The notes below the pieces were generated by a model. That model was not told the DNA's origin and did no database searches. It saw nothing but the letters and a program-made list of their open reading frames with translations. From positions 868,001-932,000 of the forward strand of contig NZ_OY782507.1 in assembly GCF_963677725.1 (NCBI RefSeq): 64,000 nt of DNA, given 5' to 3'. This DNA comes from an uncultured Cohaesibacter sp. Lineage in GTDB: Bacteria > Pseudomonadota > Alphaproteobacteria > Rhizobiales > Cohaesibacteraceae. How positions within the stretch are numbered: position 1 is the first letter of the stretch; every line of letters begins with the position of its first letter. The position numbers and the translations under genes were made by a program. Positions 25,565 through 34,162 of the stretch are shown here, piece after piece.

Positions 25565-26095
25565 ATGCCGGGTTTTCTGGGAAAAATAGAATTTGCCGTT
25601 GGAGCAATCCTGCTGGCCATCATCACGGTGCTGGTCTTCATTGCGGCAGTCATGCGGTTTTTTGGCTATCCGTTGATCTGGTCGGTGGATCTGGCACAAT
25701 TGCTGTTCATCTGGCTGTGTTTCATCGGCGCGACGCGCGCCATGCGTGAACGCGTTCATCTGGGCGTTGACTATCTTGTGCGCCTCTTCCCGTTTGGCAC
25801 ACGCAGGCTGATCGAGACAGTGCTGGCTGTGGTCTTTATCGGCTTTCTGTTGCTGTTGGCCAAAGAGGGATATCGCCTGACCATGCTCAATTGGCAGCGG
25901 ATTTTTGGCGATTCCGGCCTTTCTTATGCCTGGGTGACCATTGCCGTTCCTGTTGGGTCGATCCTGCTTTCCATTTCCATCCTGTCCAATTTGATCATCT
26001 CCTGGCGTTCAAGCCCTGATAATGATCAGCTCATCTTCATTCGCAGATCCTCCGACAAAGAGGCTGCGACAGACACGACTTCAACGGAGCTGTGA
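25565..26095 (+). CDS. TRAP transporter small permease (DctQ family)
   Basis: A 176-residue four-helix membrane protein. FFGYPLIWSVDLAQLLFIWLCFIGATRAMRERVHLGVD is the DctQ signature block (about residues 35-73). It pairs with the large permease three bases downstream. AAGGCGA lies upstream of the ATG. Confidence 0.9.
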   Translation: MPGFLGKIEFAVGAILLAIITVLVFIAAVMRFFGYPLIWSVDLAQLLFIWLCFIGATRAMRERVHLGVDYLVRLFPFGTRRLIETVLAVVFIGFLLLLAKEGYRLTMLNWQRIFGDSGLSYAWVTIAVPVGSILLSISILSNLIISWRSSPDNDQLIFIRRSSDKEAATDTTSTEL

Positions 26096-26098
26096 ACC

Positions 26099-27379
26099 AT
26101 GGCCTTGATAGCATTTATCTTCTTTCTACTGATGGTTCTGGGCGCTCCGGTGGCTTTTGCCATTGGCATTTCCGGCTTCGCCTTCTTTGTAACCTCCGAT
26201 GTCATGCCGGTATCCATTGGCGTTCAGAAAATCGCCACGGTGTCCCAGAGCTTTCCTCTTCTGGCCGTTCCCTTCTTTGTTCTGGCTGGCCATCTGATGA
26301 ATGAGAGCGATATCACCGAACGGCTGTTTCGCTTTTCCAAGGTCGCTCTTGGCTGGATGTCCGGCGGTCTGGCTTTGGTGTCGATTTTCCTCTCCACCCT
26401 GATGGGCGGTGTGTCCGGCTCGGCGGTGGCAGATGCTGCCATGGAGGCCCGCATCCTTGGGCCTCAGATGCTCGCAAACCGCTATACCAAGGGATATACA
26501 GCGTCGGTGATTGCACTCAGTTCGCTGATCACCGCAACGATTCCCCCCTCCATCGGGCTTATCCTGTATGGATATGTCGGTCAGGTCTCCATCGGTCGCC
26601 TGTTTCTTGCTGGCGTGATCCCCGGTCTGATGATGATGTGTTTTCTGATGGTGGCGGCCTATCTGATCGCCAAGAAACGGAACTATGTCATCGACGCAGC
26701 CAAGAAACCCACCGCGCGCGAGGTTGGTGTTGCTGCATGGGACGCCAAATGGGCCCTGCTCTTTCCGGTTCTGCTGATCATTTCAATCCGCGGCGGGATT
26801 TTCACACCGTCAGAAGTCGGTGCGTTCGCGGTGGTTTATGCCATCGTGATTGGTCGTTTCGCGCATGGTATCATGACCTTTGAAGCCGCCAAGCGAGCCT
26901 TTGGCTATGCGCTCAGCGACATTGGCATGATCATGCTGATCATCCTGATGAGCGGCATGATCGGATTTGCCATCATCTTCATGCAGGTGCCTCAGTCGGT
27001 TGCGGGCTTCCTGCTCAGTTCGATCTCCGAGCCGCATCTGATCGTTGGGGTCATTCTGATCTTCCTGCTGATTTCAGGCCTATTTTTTGAGAGCACCATT
27101 CTGGTTCTACTGCTCACCCCGATTTTCGTGCCGGTGATCAAGAGTGCCGGGGTTGATCCCGTCCATTTTGGCATCCTGATGATGACCATTGTCACGCTTG
27201 GATCCATGACACCCCCCGTAGGGGTGGCCATGTTCACGGTCTGCAGTCTGCTCGAAACACCGATTGATGAATATGTGAAGGAAAGTCTGCCGTTCCTTTT
27301 GGCTATTCTGTGTCTGGTCCTGCTGCTTCTCTTCGTTCCCGAGATTGTCCTCTTCCTGCCCAATTGGGCCTTTGGTTAG
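26099..27379 (+). CDS. TRAP transporter large permease (DctM family)
   Basis: A 426-residue membrane protein with about twelve hydrophobic segments. PLLAVPFFVLAGHLMNESDITERLF, STLMGGVSGSAVADAA (hairpin with Na+/substrate residues), ATIPPSIGLILYGYVGQVSIGRLFLAGVIPG and the late PPVGVAMFTVCSLL are DctM signatures. It carries the sodium-driven transport step. It begins three bases after dctQ. Confidence 0.92.
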   Translation: MALIAFIFFLLMVLGAPVAFAIGISGFAFFVTSDVMPVSIGVQKIATVSQSFPLLAVPFFVLAGHLMNESDITERLFRFSKVALGWMSGGLALVSIFLSTLMGGVSGSAVADAAMEARILGPQMLANRYTKGYTASVIALSSLITATIPPSIGLILYGYVGQVSIGRLFLAGVIPGLMMMCFLMVAAYLIAKKRNYVIDAAKKPTAREVGVAAWDAKWALLFPVLLIISIRGGIFTPSEVGAFAVVYAIVIGRFAHGIMTFEAAKRAFGYALSDIGMIMLIILMSGMIGFAIIFMQVPQSVAGFLLSSISEPHLIVGVILIFLLISGLFFESTILVLLLTPIFVPVIKSAGVDPVHFGILMMTIVTLGSMTPPVGVAMFTVCSLLETPIDEYVKESLPFLLAILCLVLLLLFVPEIVLFLPNWAFG

Positions 27380-27404
27380 AGACGATTTGAGATCCTTCCC
27401 TTAA

Positions 27405-27479
27405 GGCGAGGAGCACTTGTCCCATGTTTTTGATGCGCCAAAGGGCATCCCAAACGGGACAAGTGCCTCGCCCCTTTTT
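27405..27479 (+). terminator. Long hairpin between dctM and uxuB, terminator or attenuator
   Basis: The arms are 27405-27423 and 27456-27472: GGCGAG + GCACTTGTCCC against GGGACAAGTGC + CTCGCC, 17 base pairs with a two-base bulge. An inner GATGC/GCATC stem sits in the loop, and CCTTTTT follows the outer arm. It starts 26 bases after the dctM stop and ends 16 bases before the uxuB ATG. Confidence 0.65.
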
Positions 27480-27494
27480 GATGAGCTTCCTCCC

Positions 27495-28958
27495 ATGACA
27501 AGCACTCCCTTCCCCCCAAATCCAAATTCTGATGTTGCTCTGCCAGATTATGATCGGTCTTCCTTGGCTGTTCGCATGTGCCATATCGGCTTTGGTGCCT
27601 TTCACCGTGCCCATCAGGCCGTCTATACCGATCAGTTGATCGGGATGGGGGCCACGGACTGGGCCTATCGGGAAATCGAGCTGATGGGACCTCCTGCGCC
27701 GCTCAATGATCTCAAGACCCGCGATTATCTTTACAGCGTTGTTGAAAATGGCGCGGACAGTCGCAAGGCCCGGGTGATTGGCTCGGTGATTGACCACCGT
27801 CATATGGCAGATTGCGGTTCTCAGGCCATCGTTGAGGCCATCAGCGAGGAGGCAATCGAGATTGTCTCGATCACTGTCACCGAGAAAGGCTACACACTGG
27901 CGGCCGATGGTGGGCTGGATCTTAACAATCCCATGGTCAACGCCGATCTTGCCAATCCTGAAAACCCCAAGACCGTGATCGGGGTCTTGACCGCCGGTCT
28001 TGCCAGCCGTCGCAAGGCAGGCAAAAAGCCATTCACCATCCTGTCGTGCGACAATCTCCCATCCAATGGCCACATGGTGAAACGGGCTGTGCTCGATTTT
28101 GCCACGGCCATCGACGCGGATCTGGCGGCATGGATTGAAACCGAAGCCCGGTTCCCCTCCACAATGGTGGACCGGATCGTTCCGGCCATGACACCGGAAA
28201 GCCACAATATTCTATCCGGTGTACTGGGTTATGATGACCCGGCTGGCATTCTTTGCGAGCCATTCCGCCAATGGGTCATTGAAGATGATTTTGTGTCTGA
28301 TCGCCCTGATTGGGACAAGGCCGGTGCCACCTTCACCAAAGACGTTCTGCCTTTTGAGAATATGAAGCTGCGGATGCTCAATGGCTCCCACTCTTTCCTC
28401 GCCTATCTGGGCTATCTGGCAGGCCATGAAACCATTGCTGACACGATGGGTGATCCGGTCTTTAAAAAGGCCGCCCGTGATCTGATGGTTCTTGAACAGG
28501 CACCGACTCTCGAAGCTCCGGGTGACGTCAATCTGGAAGACTATGCGGACATCCTGATCGCGCGGTATTGCAATCCATCGATACGGCACCGCACGTGGCA
28601 AATTGCCATGGATGGCAGCCAGAAATTGCCTCAGCGCGCACTGGAATCGATTGCCCATCATCTCAAACAGGACACCGCATTCCCGCGTCTCGCTTTGCTG
28701 GTTGCTGGCTGGATGATTTATGTCAGCGGCACGGACCTTGAAGGGCAACCGATCGAGGTTTCCGACCCGATGGCAGACAAGCTCAAGTCCCTTGCCAATG
28801 GCGACAACGCAGACGCGATTGTCGGGGGCTTGATGGGCGAGACCGGCATCTTCCCGCAGGAGCTGGCCAACAATGCGCGCCTGAAAACCGCTTTGATCAC
28901 CGCATATGAAACGATCAAACAACAGGGCGTGAAAGCAGCGATTGCTGCTGTGGGATAA
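27495..28958 (+). CDS. uxuB: Mannitol dehydrogenase family, D-fructuronate reductase
   Basis: A 487-residue long-chain polyol dehydrogenase. MCHIGFGAFHRAHQAVYTDQL (NAD-binding region), TVTEKGYT, FTILSCDNLPSNG, FPSTMVDRIVPAMT and the catalytic block KLRMLNGSHSFLAYLGYLAGHETIADTM are UxuB-typical (Lys and His). It reduces D-fructuronate to D-mannonate, the substrate of UxuA. The frame is open back to a TTG at 27417 that has GAGGAG upstream, but this would put the start inside the 27405-27479 hairpin and add 26 unconserved-looking residues; ATG 27495 has only a weak site. The N-terminus is therefore uncertain. Confidence 0.9.
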   Translation: MTSTPFPPNPNSDVALPDYDRSSLAVRMCHIGFGAFHRAHQAVYTDQLIGMGATDWAYREIELMGPPAPLNDLKTRDYLYSVVENGADSRKARVIGSVIDHRHMADCGSQAIVEAISEEAIEIVSITVTEKGYTLAADGGLDLNNPMVNADLANPENPKTVIGVLTAGLASRRKAGKKPFTILSCDNLPSNGHMVKRAVLDFATAIDADLAAWIETEARFPSTMVDRIVPAMTPESHNILSGVLGYDDPAGILCEPFRQWVIEDDFVSDRPDWDKAGATFTKDVLPFENMKLRMLNGSHSFLAYLGYLAGHETIADTMGDPVFKKAARDLMVLEQAPTLEAPGDVNLEDYADILIARYCNPSIRHRTWQIAMDGSQKLPQRALESIAHHLKQDTAFPRLALLVAGWMIYVSGTDLEGQPIEVSDPMADKLKSLANGDNADAIVGGLMGETGIFPQELANNARLKTALITAYETIKQQGVKAAIAAVG

Positions 28959-29070
28959 AGCACACGCACAGCCTCCCCCTCGCCTCCTAATGGAGCAAAC
29001 CGCCATAAAAAAACCGCCGCGGCCAAAGGCATGCGGCGGAAGTTGGTGGGAGAAACTTATATTTTGCTTA

Positions 29071-30072
29071 TCAGGTGGAGGCGTCTGCCAGACGCAGACC
29101 ATATGTGATGGCACAGATCATATTTTCATGCTTGGCAAGGCCCTTGCCAGCAATGTCAAAGGCTGTTCCATGGTCGACCGAGACACGGTCGATGGGCAGC
29201 CCCAGCGAAACATTGACGGCACTATCAAAGGCGATCAACTTGATCGGGATGTGACCCTGATCATGATACTGGGCAACCATCAGATCAAACTCACCTTGTG
29301 AGGCGCGGTAATAGGCGGTGTCGGCTGGAATTGGGCCAGCCACATCAATGCCCTGTGCCTGCGCCATCTCGATACCGGGGCGAATGTTGCGCTCATCCTC
29401 ATCGCCAAACAGACCGCCCTCTCCGCAATGGGGATTGAGACCGGCCACGCCAATTTTCGGCTTGTCGTAGCCAAGGCGCTTGAGATGCGCATCGCCTGCC
29501 TGGATGGTTGCGAAAATCCGTTCCGGTGTCGCCCGCTCGATGGCATCACGCAGCGAGACATGGGTGGAGGCATGAATGACCTTCAGCTTCGGATCGGCCA
29601 GCAACATGAAGGACGATTTTGACTGGGTCAGATGCGCCAACATGCCTGTATGGCCATCAAAATGGTGCCCGGCGGCATTCAGGGCTGCCTTGTTGATCGG
29701 CGCCGTCACAATGCCCTTGATGGCACTGGACTGGGCCAATTCAACCCCTTTGGCGATATATTGATAGCAGGCTTCGCCGCATACGTCGCTCAGCACACCA
29801 AATTGGTCAGGCAGGCCCTCAATCGGGATATCATAAACCTCAAGGCTGGCCCCTGCCTCTTCCGGCTCGGTGCCATAGGCATGAAACAGAGGTTTGAAAT
29901 TGCAAGCAAGTGCGGCCCTCTTCAAGACGGCAAGGTCCCCAATCACCAGAAGGCGCGCGCGTTTCTCTTTGGGTAGGTCGTGAAACGCTTTCAGGATAAC
30001 TTCCGGTCCGACACCCGAAGGGTCGCCCATGGTGATGGCCAGTTTGGAAACCGGCGTAGGAAAGGCACTCAT
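29071..30072 (-). CDS. pdxA2: 4-phospho-D-threonate/erythronate dehydrogenase (PdxA2 type)
   Basis: A 333-residue PdxA-family enzyme. TMGDPSGVGPEVI begins the protein; TAPINKAALNAAGHHFDGHTGMLAHL, GLNPHCGEGGLFGDED and AQYHDQGHIPIKLIAF give the three metal-binding histidines. PdxA2 enzymes oxidise and decarboxylate 4-phospho-D-threonate or -erythronate to dihydroxyacetone phosphate, rather than making vitamin B6. The divergent gene is a four-carbon acid sugar kinase, which supports the PdxA2 reading over true PdxA. AGGAG lies upstream of the ATG. Confidence 0.88.
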   Translation of the reverse strand: MSAFPTPVSKLAITMGDPSGVGPEVILKAFHDLPKEKRARLLVIGDLAVLKRAALACNFKPLFHAYGTEPEEAGASLEVYDIPIEGLPDQFGVLSDVCGEACYQYIAKGVELAQSSAIKGIVTAPINKAALNAAGHHFDGHTGMLAHLTQSKSSFMLLADPKLKVIHASTHVSLRDAIERATPERIFATIQAGDAHLKRLGYDKPKIGVAGLNPHCGEGGLFGDEDERNIRPGIEMAQAQGIDVAGPIPADTAYYRASQGEFDLMVAQYHDQGHIPIKLIAFDSAVNVSLGLPIDRVSVDHGTAFDIAGKGLAKHENMICAITYGLRLADAST

Positions 30073-30110
30073 TGATAGACTCCTGCATTGACAGTAAAAA
30101 CAATTTACAC

Positions 30111-30126
30111 CATATTTGTAAATATG
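30111..30126. promoter_or_regulatory. Palindrome in the pdxA2-kinase divergent promoter
   Basis: CATATTT-GT-AAATATG, seven-base perfect arms around two bases, 39 bases upstream of pdxA2. It has the compact shape of GntR/FCD operators; the GntR gene at 31407 is the natural candidate. Confidence 0.5.
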
Positions 30127-30173
30127 TAAGGCTATAATTTCAAAAAACTGTAAGGAAGCAGAGTGAAATTTAA

Positions 30174-30198
30174 ATATCCAATTGAAATTATTGGATAT
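30174..30198. promoter_or_regulatory. Inverted repeat in the pdxA2-kinase divergent promoter
   Basis: ATATCCAAT and ATTGGATAT are perfect nine-base arms separated by seven bases. It lies about 95 bases before the kinase start and could be a second operator. Confidence 0.5.
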
Positions 30199-30292
30199 AA
30201 TTTATTTCACTTTCATCTCTTGAATATGTAACAAATATCCTTGCCTGTCAGGCAATCACGACAACCGACGCCCCGGGAAAGAAGGTAAAGGC

Positions 30293-31396
30293 ATGTCAAA
30301 TTCAGCAACACCTCCTCTCGTCATCACCGTCGCTGATGACCTTACTGGTGCGCTGGATTCCGGGGTGGAATTTGCCAAATGTGGCCTTGAAACCTATGTG
30401 GCGACAGCCGCCACCCATGTGGAGGCAGCCCTATCCCACAAGCCGCAATGCCTTGTCATCAACACGGCAAGCCGGGAGATTGGCGAGGCAAAGGCCCATC
30501 ATATCCATCGCACTCTGCGCGCGGCACTTGGCGACGATCTGACCCACAGCCTTCTGTTCAAAAAAGTGGATTCCCGCCTTAAAGGCAACATTGCAACAGA
30601 GATCAACGGGCTGGTTGGTCATGACAAAAGGCAGGTCATTGTTGCTCCTGCCATCCCGGACATGGGCCGTCGACATCAGGCGGGCATCTTGTCGGGGGTT
30701 GGCATAGACCAACCGGTTGCAATAGCAGAACGCTGCGACGGCATTTCCTCCCCGATCTATGTGCCAGATGTCACCGGGCAAGACGACTTTACGCCAGCGA
30801 TTGACGCTGCATCAGCAGGGGCGCTTTTTGTGGGCGCCAAGGGCATGGCGCAAGCGCTTGCCCAACATCTGATCGCAAAGCGTCCTGTTGGCGGGAACGC
30901 AAAACGGCCATCTCAGTGTCTCGAAGGGTCTCTTCTAGCCGCCATTGGGTCACTAGACCCGATAACACTTCGCCAAATTGATTCCCTCATGACTTGCAAT
31001 CTTGAGTCCTTACGTCACATTAAAGCCCCCAATGGCCATGTCAGCGACGTGATCACGAAAAAGACCACATCCTTGTTGCTTCAGCTCACAAAGGGGGACA
31101 GCACACAGGACAGTGCCGAAGTTGGCGAACGGTTCACTGCTTTGGCTGCTAGTATATTTAAGCTAAATCAATACGATAGCTTATTTTGCTGCGGTGGGCA
31201 GACCGCGCAGGATTTGCTCGAGGCCCTTTCGATTCCGCTGTTGAAACTGAACGGCGAGCTTTTTCCCGGCGTGCCTGTGTCAGAAGCCCTATTGGACAGT
31301 CGCCCTTTTTGGCTTATTACAAAGTCAGGCGGCTTTGGCGATCCTGATTTGCTGGCAAATTTGTTCGCACGCCAGTTCAGCACGCCAAAAGCATGA
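30293..31396 (+). CDS. Four-carbon acid sugar kinase (DUF1537 family)
   Basis: A 367-residue kinase, somewhat shorter than the 410-430 usual in the family. The N-terminal domain has VITVADDLTGALDSGVEFAKCG, LVINTASREI and FKKVDSRLKGNIATEI (substrate site); the C-terminal nucleotide-binding part ends in LFPGVPVSEALLDSRPFWLITKSGGFGD. It should phosphorylate D-threonate or D-erythronate (DtnK/DenK type) to feed the divergent PdxA2. The segment 31138-31190 is unusually AT-rich with rare codons (ATA, TTA, CTA), right where the short C-terminal domain begins. AAGGTAAAGG precedes the ATG. Confidence 0.87.
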   Translation: MSNSATPPLVITVADDLTGALDSGVEFAKCGLETYVATAATHVEAALSHKPQCLVINTASREIGEAKAHHIHRTLRAALGDDLTHSLLFKKVDSRLKGNIATEINGLVGHDKRQVIVAPAIPDMGRRHQAGILSGVGIDQPVAIAERCDGISSPIYVPDVTGQDDFTPAIDAASAGALFVGAKGMAQALAQHLIAKRPVGGNAKRPSQCLEGSLLAAIGSLDPITLRQIDSLMTCNLESLRHIKAPNGHVSDVITKKTTSLLLQLTKGDSTQDSAEVGERFTALAASIFKLNQYDSLFCCGGQTAQDLLEALSIPLLKLNGELFPGVPVSEALLDSRPFWLITKSGGFGDPDLLANLFARQFSTPKA

Positions 31397-31406
31397 ACTG
31401 AGATGA

Positions 31407-32147
31407 ATGTCGATGAGTTTCACTGAAGATACGTCCTCCGGCAAAGGCAAAGGCAAGAGTTCCTTGTCTGACCGTGTCTATAACCTGCTCTATACCCGGA
31501 TTTCCAACGGGGACTATCAGGAAAACCAGAAACTTCCAACCGAAGCGGTCATGGCAGAGGAATTCGGCGTTTCACGTCCGGTTCTGCGGTCTGCCATGGA
31601 TCGTCTGCGTGACAAGGGATTGATCTATTCCCGGCAGGGTGCGGGCAGCTTTGTCAAGGTGCAGCACAACAAGACCCTCAGCTATGCCAAGGTTGAGACA
31701 ATCGCCGACATTCAACGCTGCTATGAATTTCGGCTGTCGATGGAACCGCAGGCCGCTTATTATGCAGCCATGCGTCGCAACGATGAGGCCCTGAGTGAAA
31801 TTGAGGCCGCGCTTGAACTGATGGATCAGGCGACCCACAATCTCACCCACAAGGAAGATGCGGATTATGCCTTCCACATCGCGATCGCCAAGGCTTGCAA
31901 CAACCATTACTTCGAGGCCTCCATGGGCGCCCTGCGCGAACATATTCATGTGGGCATGAAGATGCACGGCCAATCGCTGATGGATGATGCCAGCTCAAGT
32001 CTGGGACGGGTATTCAAAGAGCATGTGGGCATTTGCGACTCCATCCGCAACAAAGATCCGGATCTGGCGCAAAAACTGATGACCCTCCATATCGAGCATT
32101 CCCGTGACCGCCTGTTTGAAGGGCGACTGCTGGATCTGGCTCTTTAG
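31407..32147 (+). CDS. GntR/FadR-type regulator of the acid-sugar genes
   Basis: A 246-residue GntR/FCD regulator. A GKGKGK-rich tail (about residues 13-18) precedes the winged helix (LSDRVYNLLYTRISNGDYQENQKLPTEAVMAEEFGVSRPVLRSAMDRLRDKGLI, about 20-73) and a helical FCD effector domain (EFRLSMEPQAAYYAA, ADYAFHIAIAKACNNHYF, FKEHVGICDSI). It starts ten bases after the kinase stop, so it is likely in its operon; a second ATG at 31413 is possible. It probably regulates the kinase/pdxA2 pair and perhaps the tct cluster. Confidence 0.88.
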   Translation: MSMSFTEDTSSGKGKGKSSLSDRVYNLLYTRISNGDYQENQKLPTEAVMAEEFGVSRPVLRSAMDRLRDKGLIYSRQGAGSFVKVQHNKTLSYAKVETIADIQRCYEFRLSMEPQAAYYAAMRRNDEALSEIEAALELMDQATHNLTHKEDADYAFHIAIAKACNNHYFEASMGALREHIHVGMKMHGQSLMDDASSSLGRVFKEHVGICDSIRNKDPDLAQKLMTLHIEHSRDRLFEGRLLDLAL

Positions 32148-32289
32148 GCGCGCCCATTTTTCCTTTTTCATTAGATTTTGCATCCGCCCCGGAATGCCGG
32201 CTCCGCGCGACGCATACGCCCGCCCCGATTGACTTTTCGAGACGGGCGCATCGCGGGGGCCTTACCGTTTATGGTCGCTTCACAGCAAC

Positions 32290-33249
32290 CTAGAGGTCTT
32301 TGGCATTCAGGCAGCGTTGAGGCACGCCACCTTCCAGTAATGTCGCAATATCCTCGACCACCATCAGACCGACATTCTCAACCGCTTCCTTGGTATCCGC
32401 GCCGGAATGGGGTGTGAAGATCGCATTGGGGTGAGAAAAGATCGGATGACTGACATCGGGCGGTTCGCTGACATAGGCATCGATGGCAACGCCGCTCAAT
32501 TGGCCACTCTCAAGCGCATTTGCTACGGCGTCGAGATCGACCACTTCGCCGCGGGCCAGATTGATCAATTTGGCACCGGCTTTCATTTTCCCGACGGTGT
32601 CCGCATTGATCAGAGCAGCATTGTCCTTGCCACCAAAGACATGCAGGGAGACAAAATCGGACTGCGCCAGCAAGTCATCAAGCGGCAGAATGGCAATATC
32701 ATGCTCGGCTGCAAAGGCCATGTCCGCATAAGGATCGGTTGCGACCACCTTCACACCAACACCGATGGCGAGCTTTGCCAGCCGCTTGCCGATGTTGCCA
32801 AGTCCGACAATGCCGAGCACCTTGCCACCGATCTGGGTGCCAACGCGACGGTCCCATCCGCCCGATGTAACGCTCACATGACCTTGCGGTATGAAGCGCG
32901 CCATGGCGTACATATAGCCAAGGGCCAGTTCCGCCACCGCATCCGCATTGGCCGCAGGGGTATTGCAAACAGGCAATTTTTGCGCCGTGCAGGCATCAAT
33001 GTCGATATTGTCGACACCAACGCCATGCTTGATCACGGCTTTGAGCTTTTCAGCTCCCAGCAAACTGCCCGCGATGACTGGCACCAAGCCGACCACCAGA
33101 ATATCGGCGTCGGCAATCTGTTCAGATACCCCACCATCCGGCTTACCGGTGTCGTTGCAGCGCACGAGCGTCCAGCCATGTTCTGCGATAAGGTCAGGCA
33201 CCCGGCCGTGTTTGCCGAAGCCGGGCGATGTCGTGACGATCATGACCAT
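32290..33249 (-). CDS. D-2-hydroxyacid dehydrogenase (phosphoglycerate dehydrogenase-like)
   Basis: A 319-residue NAD-dependent dehydrogenase. VIKHGVGVDNIDIDAC, LGIVGLGNIGKRLAKLA (GxGxxG Rossmann site, about residues 145-160), then the catalytic Arg (INLARGEVVD), Glu (YVSEPPD) and His (FTPHSGADTKEA) are all present. It shares one base with the stop of the upstream dapA-like gene, so the two are translationally coupled; ATG 33243 is an alternative start. It would oxidise or reduce a 2-hydroxy acid made or used by the aldolase. Confidence 0.88.
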   Translation of the reverse strand: MVMIVTTSPGFGKHGRVPDLIAEHGWTLVRCNDTGKPDGGVSEQIADADILVVGLVPVIAGSLLGAEKLKAVIKHGVGVDNIDIDACTAQKLPVCNTPAANADAVAELALGYMYAMARFIPQGHVSVTSGGWDRRVGTQIGGKVLGIVGLGNIGKRLAKLAIGVGVKVVATDPYADMAFAAEHDIAILPLDDLLAQSDFVSLHVFGGKDNAALINADTVGKMKAGAKLINLARGEVVDLDAVANALESGQLSGVAIDAYVSEPPDVSHPIFSHPNAIFTPHSGADTKEAVENVGLMVVEDIATLLEGGVPQRCLNAKDL

Positions 33250-34130
33250 CAGATCAGCTCATATTTCTTGAGAATGGCTTCCACTTGTTTGTCCTGCTCA
33301 TCATTGGGCAGAAGCGCAGGCTGACGGGATGCACCAACGGATCGGTCCATCACCCACAGGGCGCGCTTGACCATGGCAGGTGGGAAACCGAGGCCATAGA
33401 GATCCTTGCGGAAACTGCCATAGATTTCCTGCGCGGCCGCGGCGCCTGCTTCATCACCCGCATTAAAGCAGGAAATGATTTTGGCCAGCACATGCGGCAT
33501 CACATTGCCAAGGCCGGAAATGGCCCCGGCGGCTCCATTTTGCAATGCCCAATGGACAAGATGATCCGGACCGGAATAGACCGCAAAGCCTTCCACGTCC
33601 TTGCCGACCTGCATATAGGCTTCCAGCGTTTCCTGCTGACCACCGCTATCCTTGATACCGGCAATGTTGGGGTGTGCGGACAGGATACGAGCCGTTTCAG
33701 GCTCGATATGGTTCTGCGTGCGCGCCGGGATATCATACAGGTAGATCGGCGTTTGAACGCTGTCAGCGACCGTCTGATAGTGACGGATCAGGCCATCCTG
33801 GGTGCAGGCAATGAAGAAGGGCGTGATAACCGCGATGCCATCAACGCCGATCGCGTCAAATTCCTTGGCAAGCTGGACGGTCTCGTAGGTTGCAGGCATA
33901 CCCGCATTGACAATGACCTTGCAGCGGCCTTTGGCTTCATCAGCCACTTGGGCAGTCAGCTTGACCTTTTCCTCAAAGGTCAGGGCCGAGAAATCACCAT
34001 TCGTGCCAGCGCACAGGATATTGTTGCCAGCCTCAATCTGGCGACGCACCTGAGCGCGCGTGGCCTGATAATTGATGCTTTCATCATCATTGAAACAGGT
34101 GACAAGAGCAACATAGGCATCTTTTGTCAT
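33249..34130 (-). CDS. DapA-family (dihydrodipicolinate synthase/KDG aldolase) lyase
   Basis: A 293-residue class I aldolase-type TIM barrel. Tyr132 (YLYDIPAR) and the Schiff-base Lys160 (GIKDSGG) match the DapA/NanA family, and GTNGDFSALTFEEK replaces the usual GTTGExxTL phosphate-like loop. Its place between a TTT transporter and a hydroxyacid dehydrogenase says that it acts in catabolism, not lysine synthesis: a 2-keto-3-deoxy acid aldolase, 4-hydroxy-tetrahydro-type lyase or dehydratase. AAGGAC precedes the ATG by nine bases. Confidence 0.87.
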   Translation of the reverse strand: MTKDAYVALVTCFNDDESINYQATRAQVRRQIEAGNNILCAGTNGDFSALTFEEKVKLTAQVADEAKGRCKVIVNAGMPATYETVQLAKEFDAIGVDGIAVITPFFIACTQDGLIRHYQTVADSVQTPIYLYDIPARTQNHIEPETARILSAHPNIAGIKDSGGQQETLEAYMQVGKDVEGFAVYSGPDHLVHWALQNGAAGAISGLGNVMPHVLAKIISCFNAGDEAGAAAAQEIYGSFRKDLYGLGFPPAMVKRALWVMDRSVGASRQPALLPNDEQDKQVEAILKKYELI

Positions 34131-34162
34131 GGGTAATTGTCCTTTTCAATCGAGGCTGCGCG

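Noticed and set aside
31440-31470. GGCAAA repeats at the start of the second GntR gene as a possible control element
   Set aside because: They are in frame and encode a basic GKGKGK tail, sufficient as an explanation.
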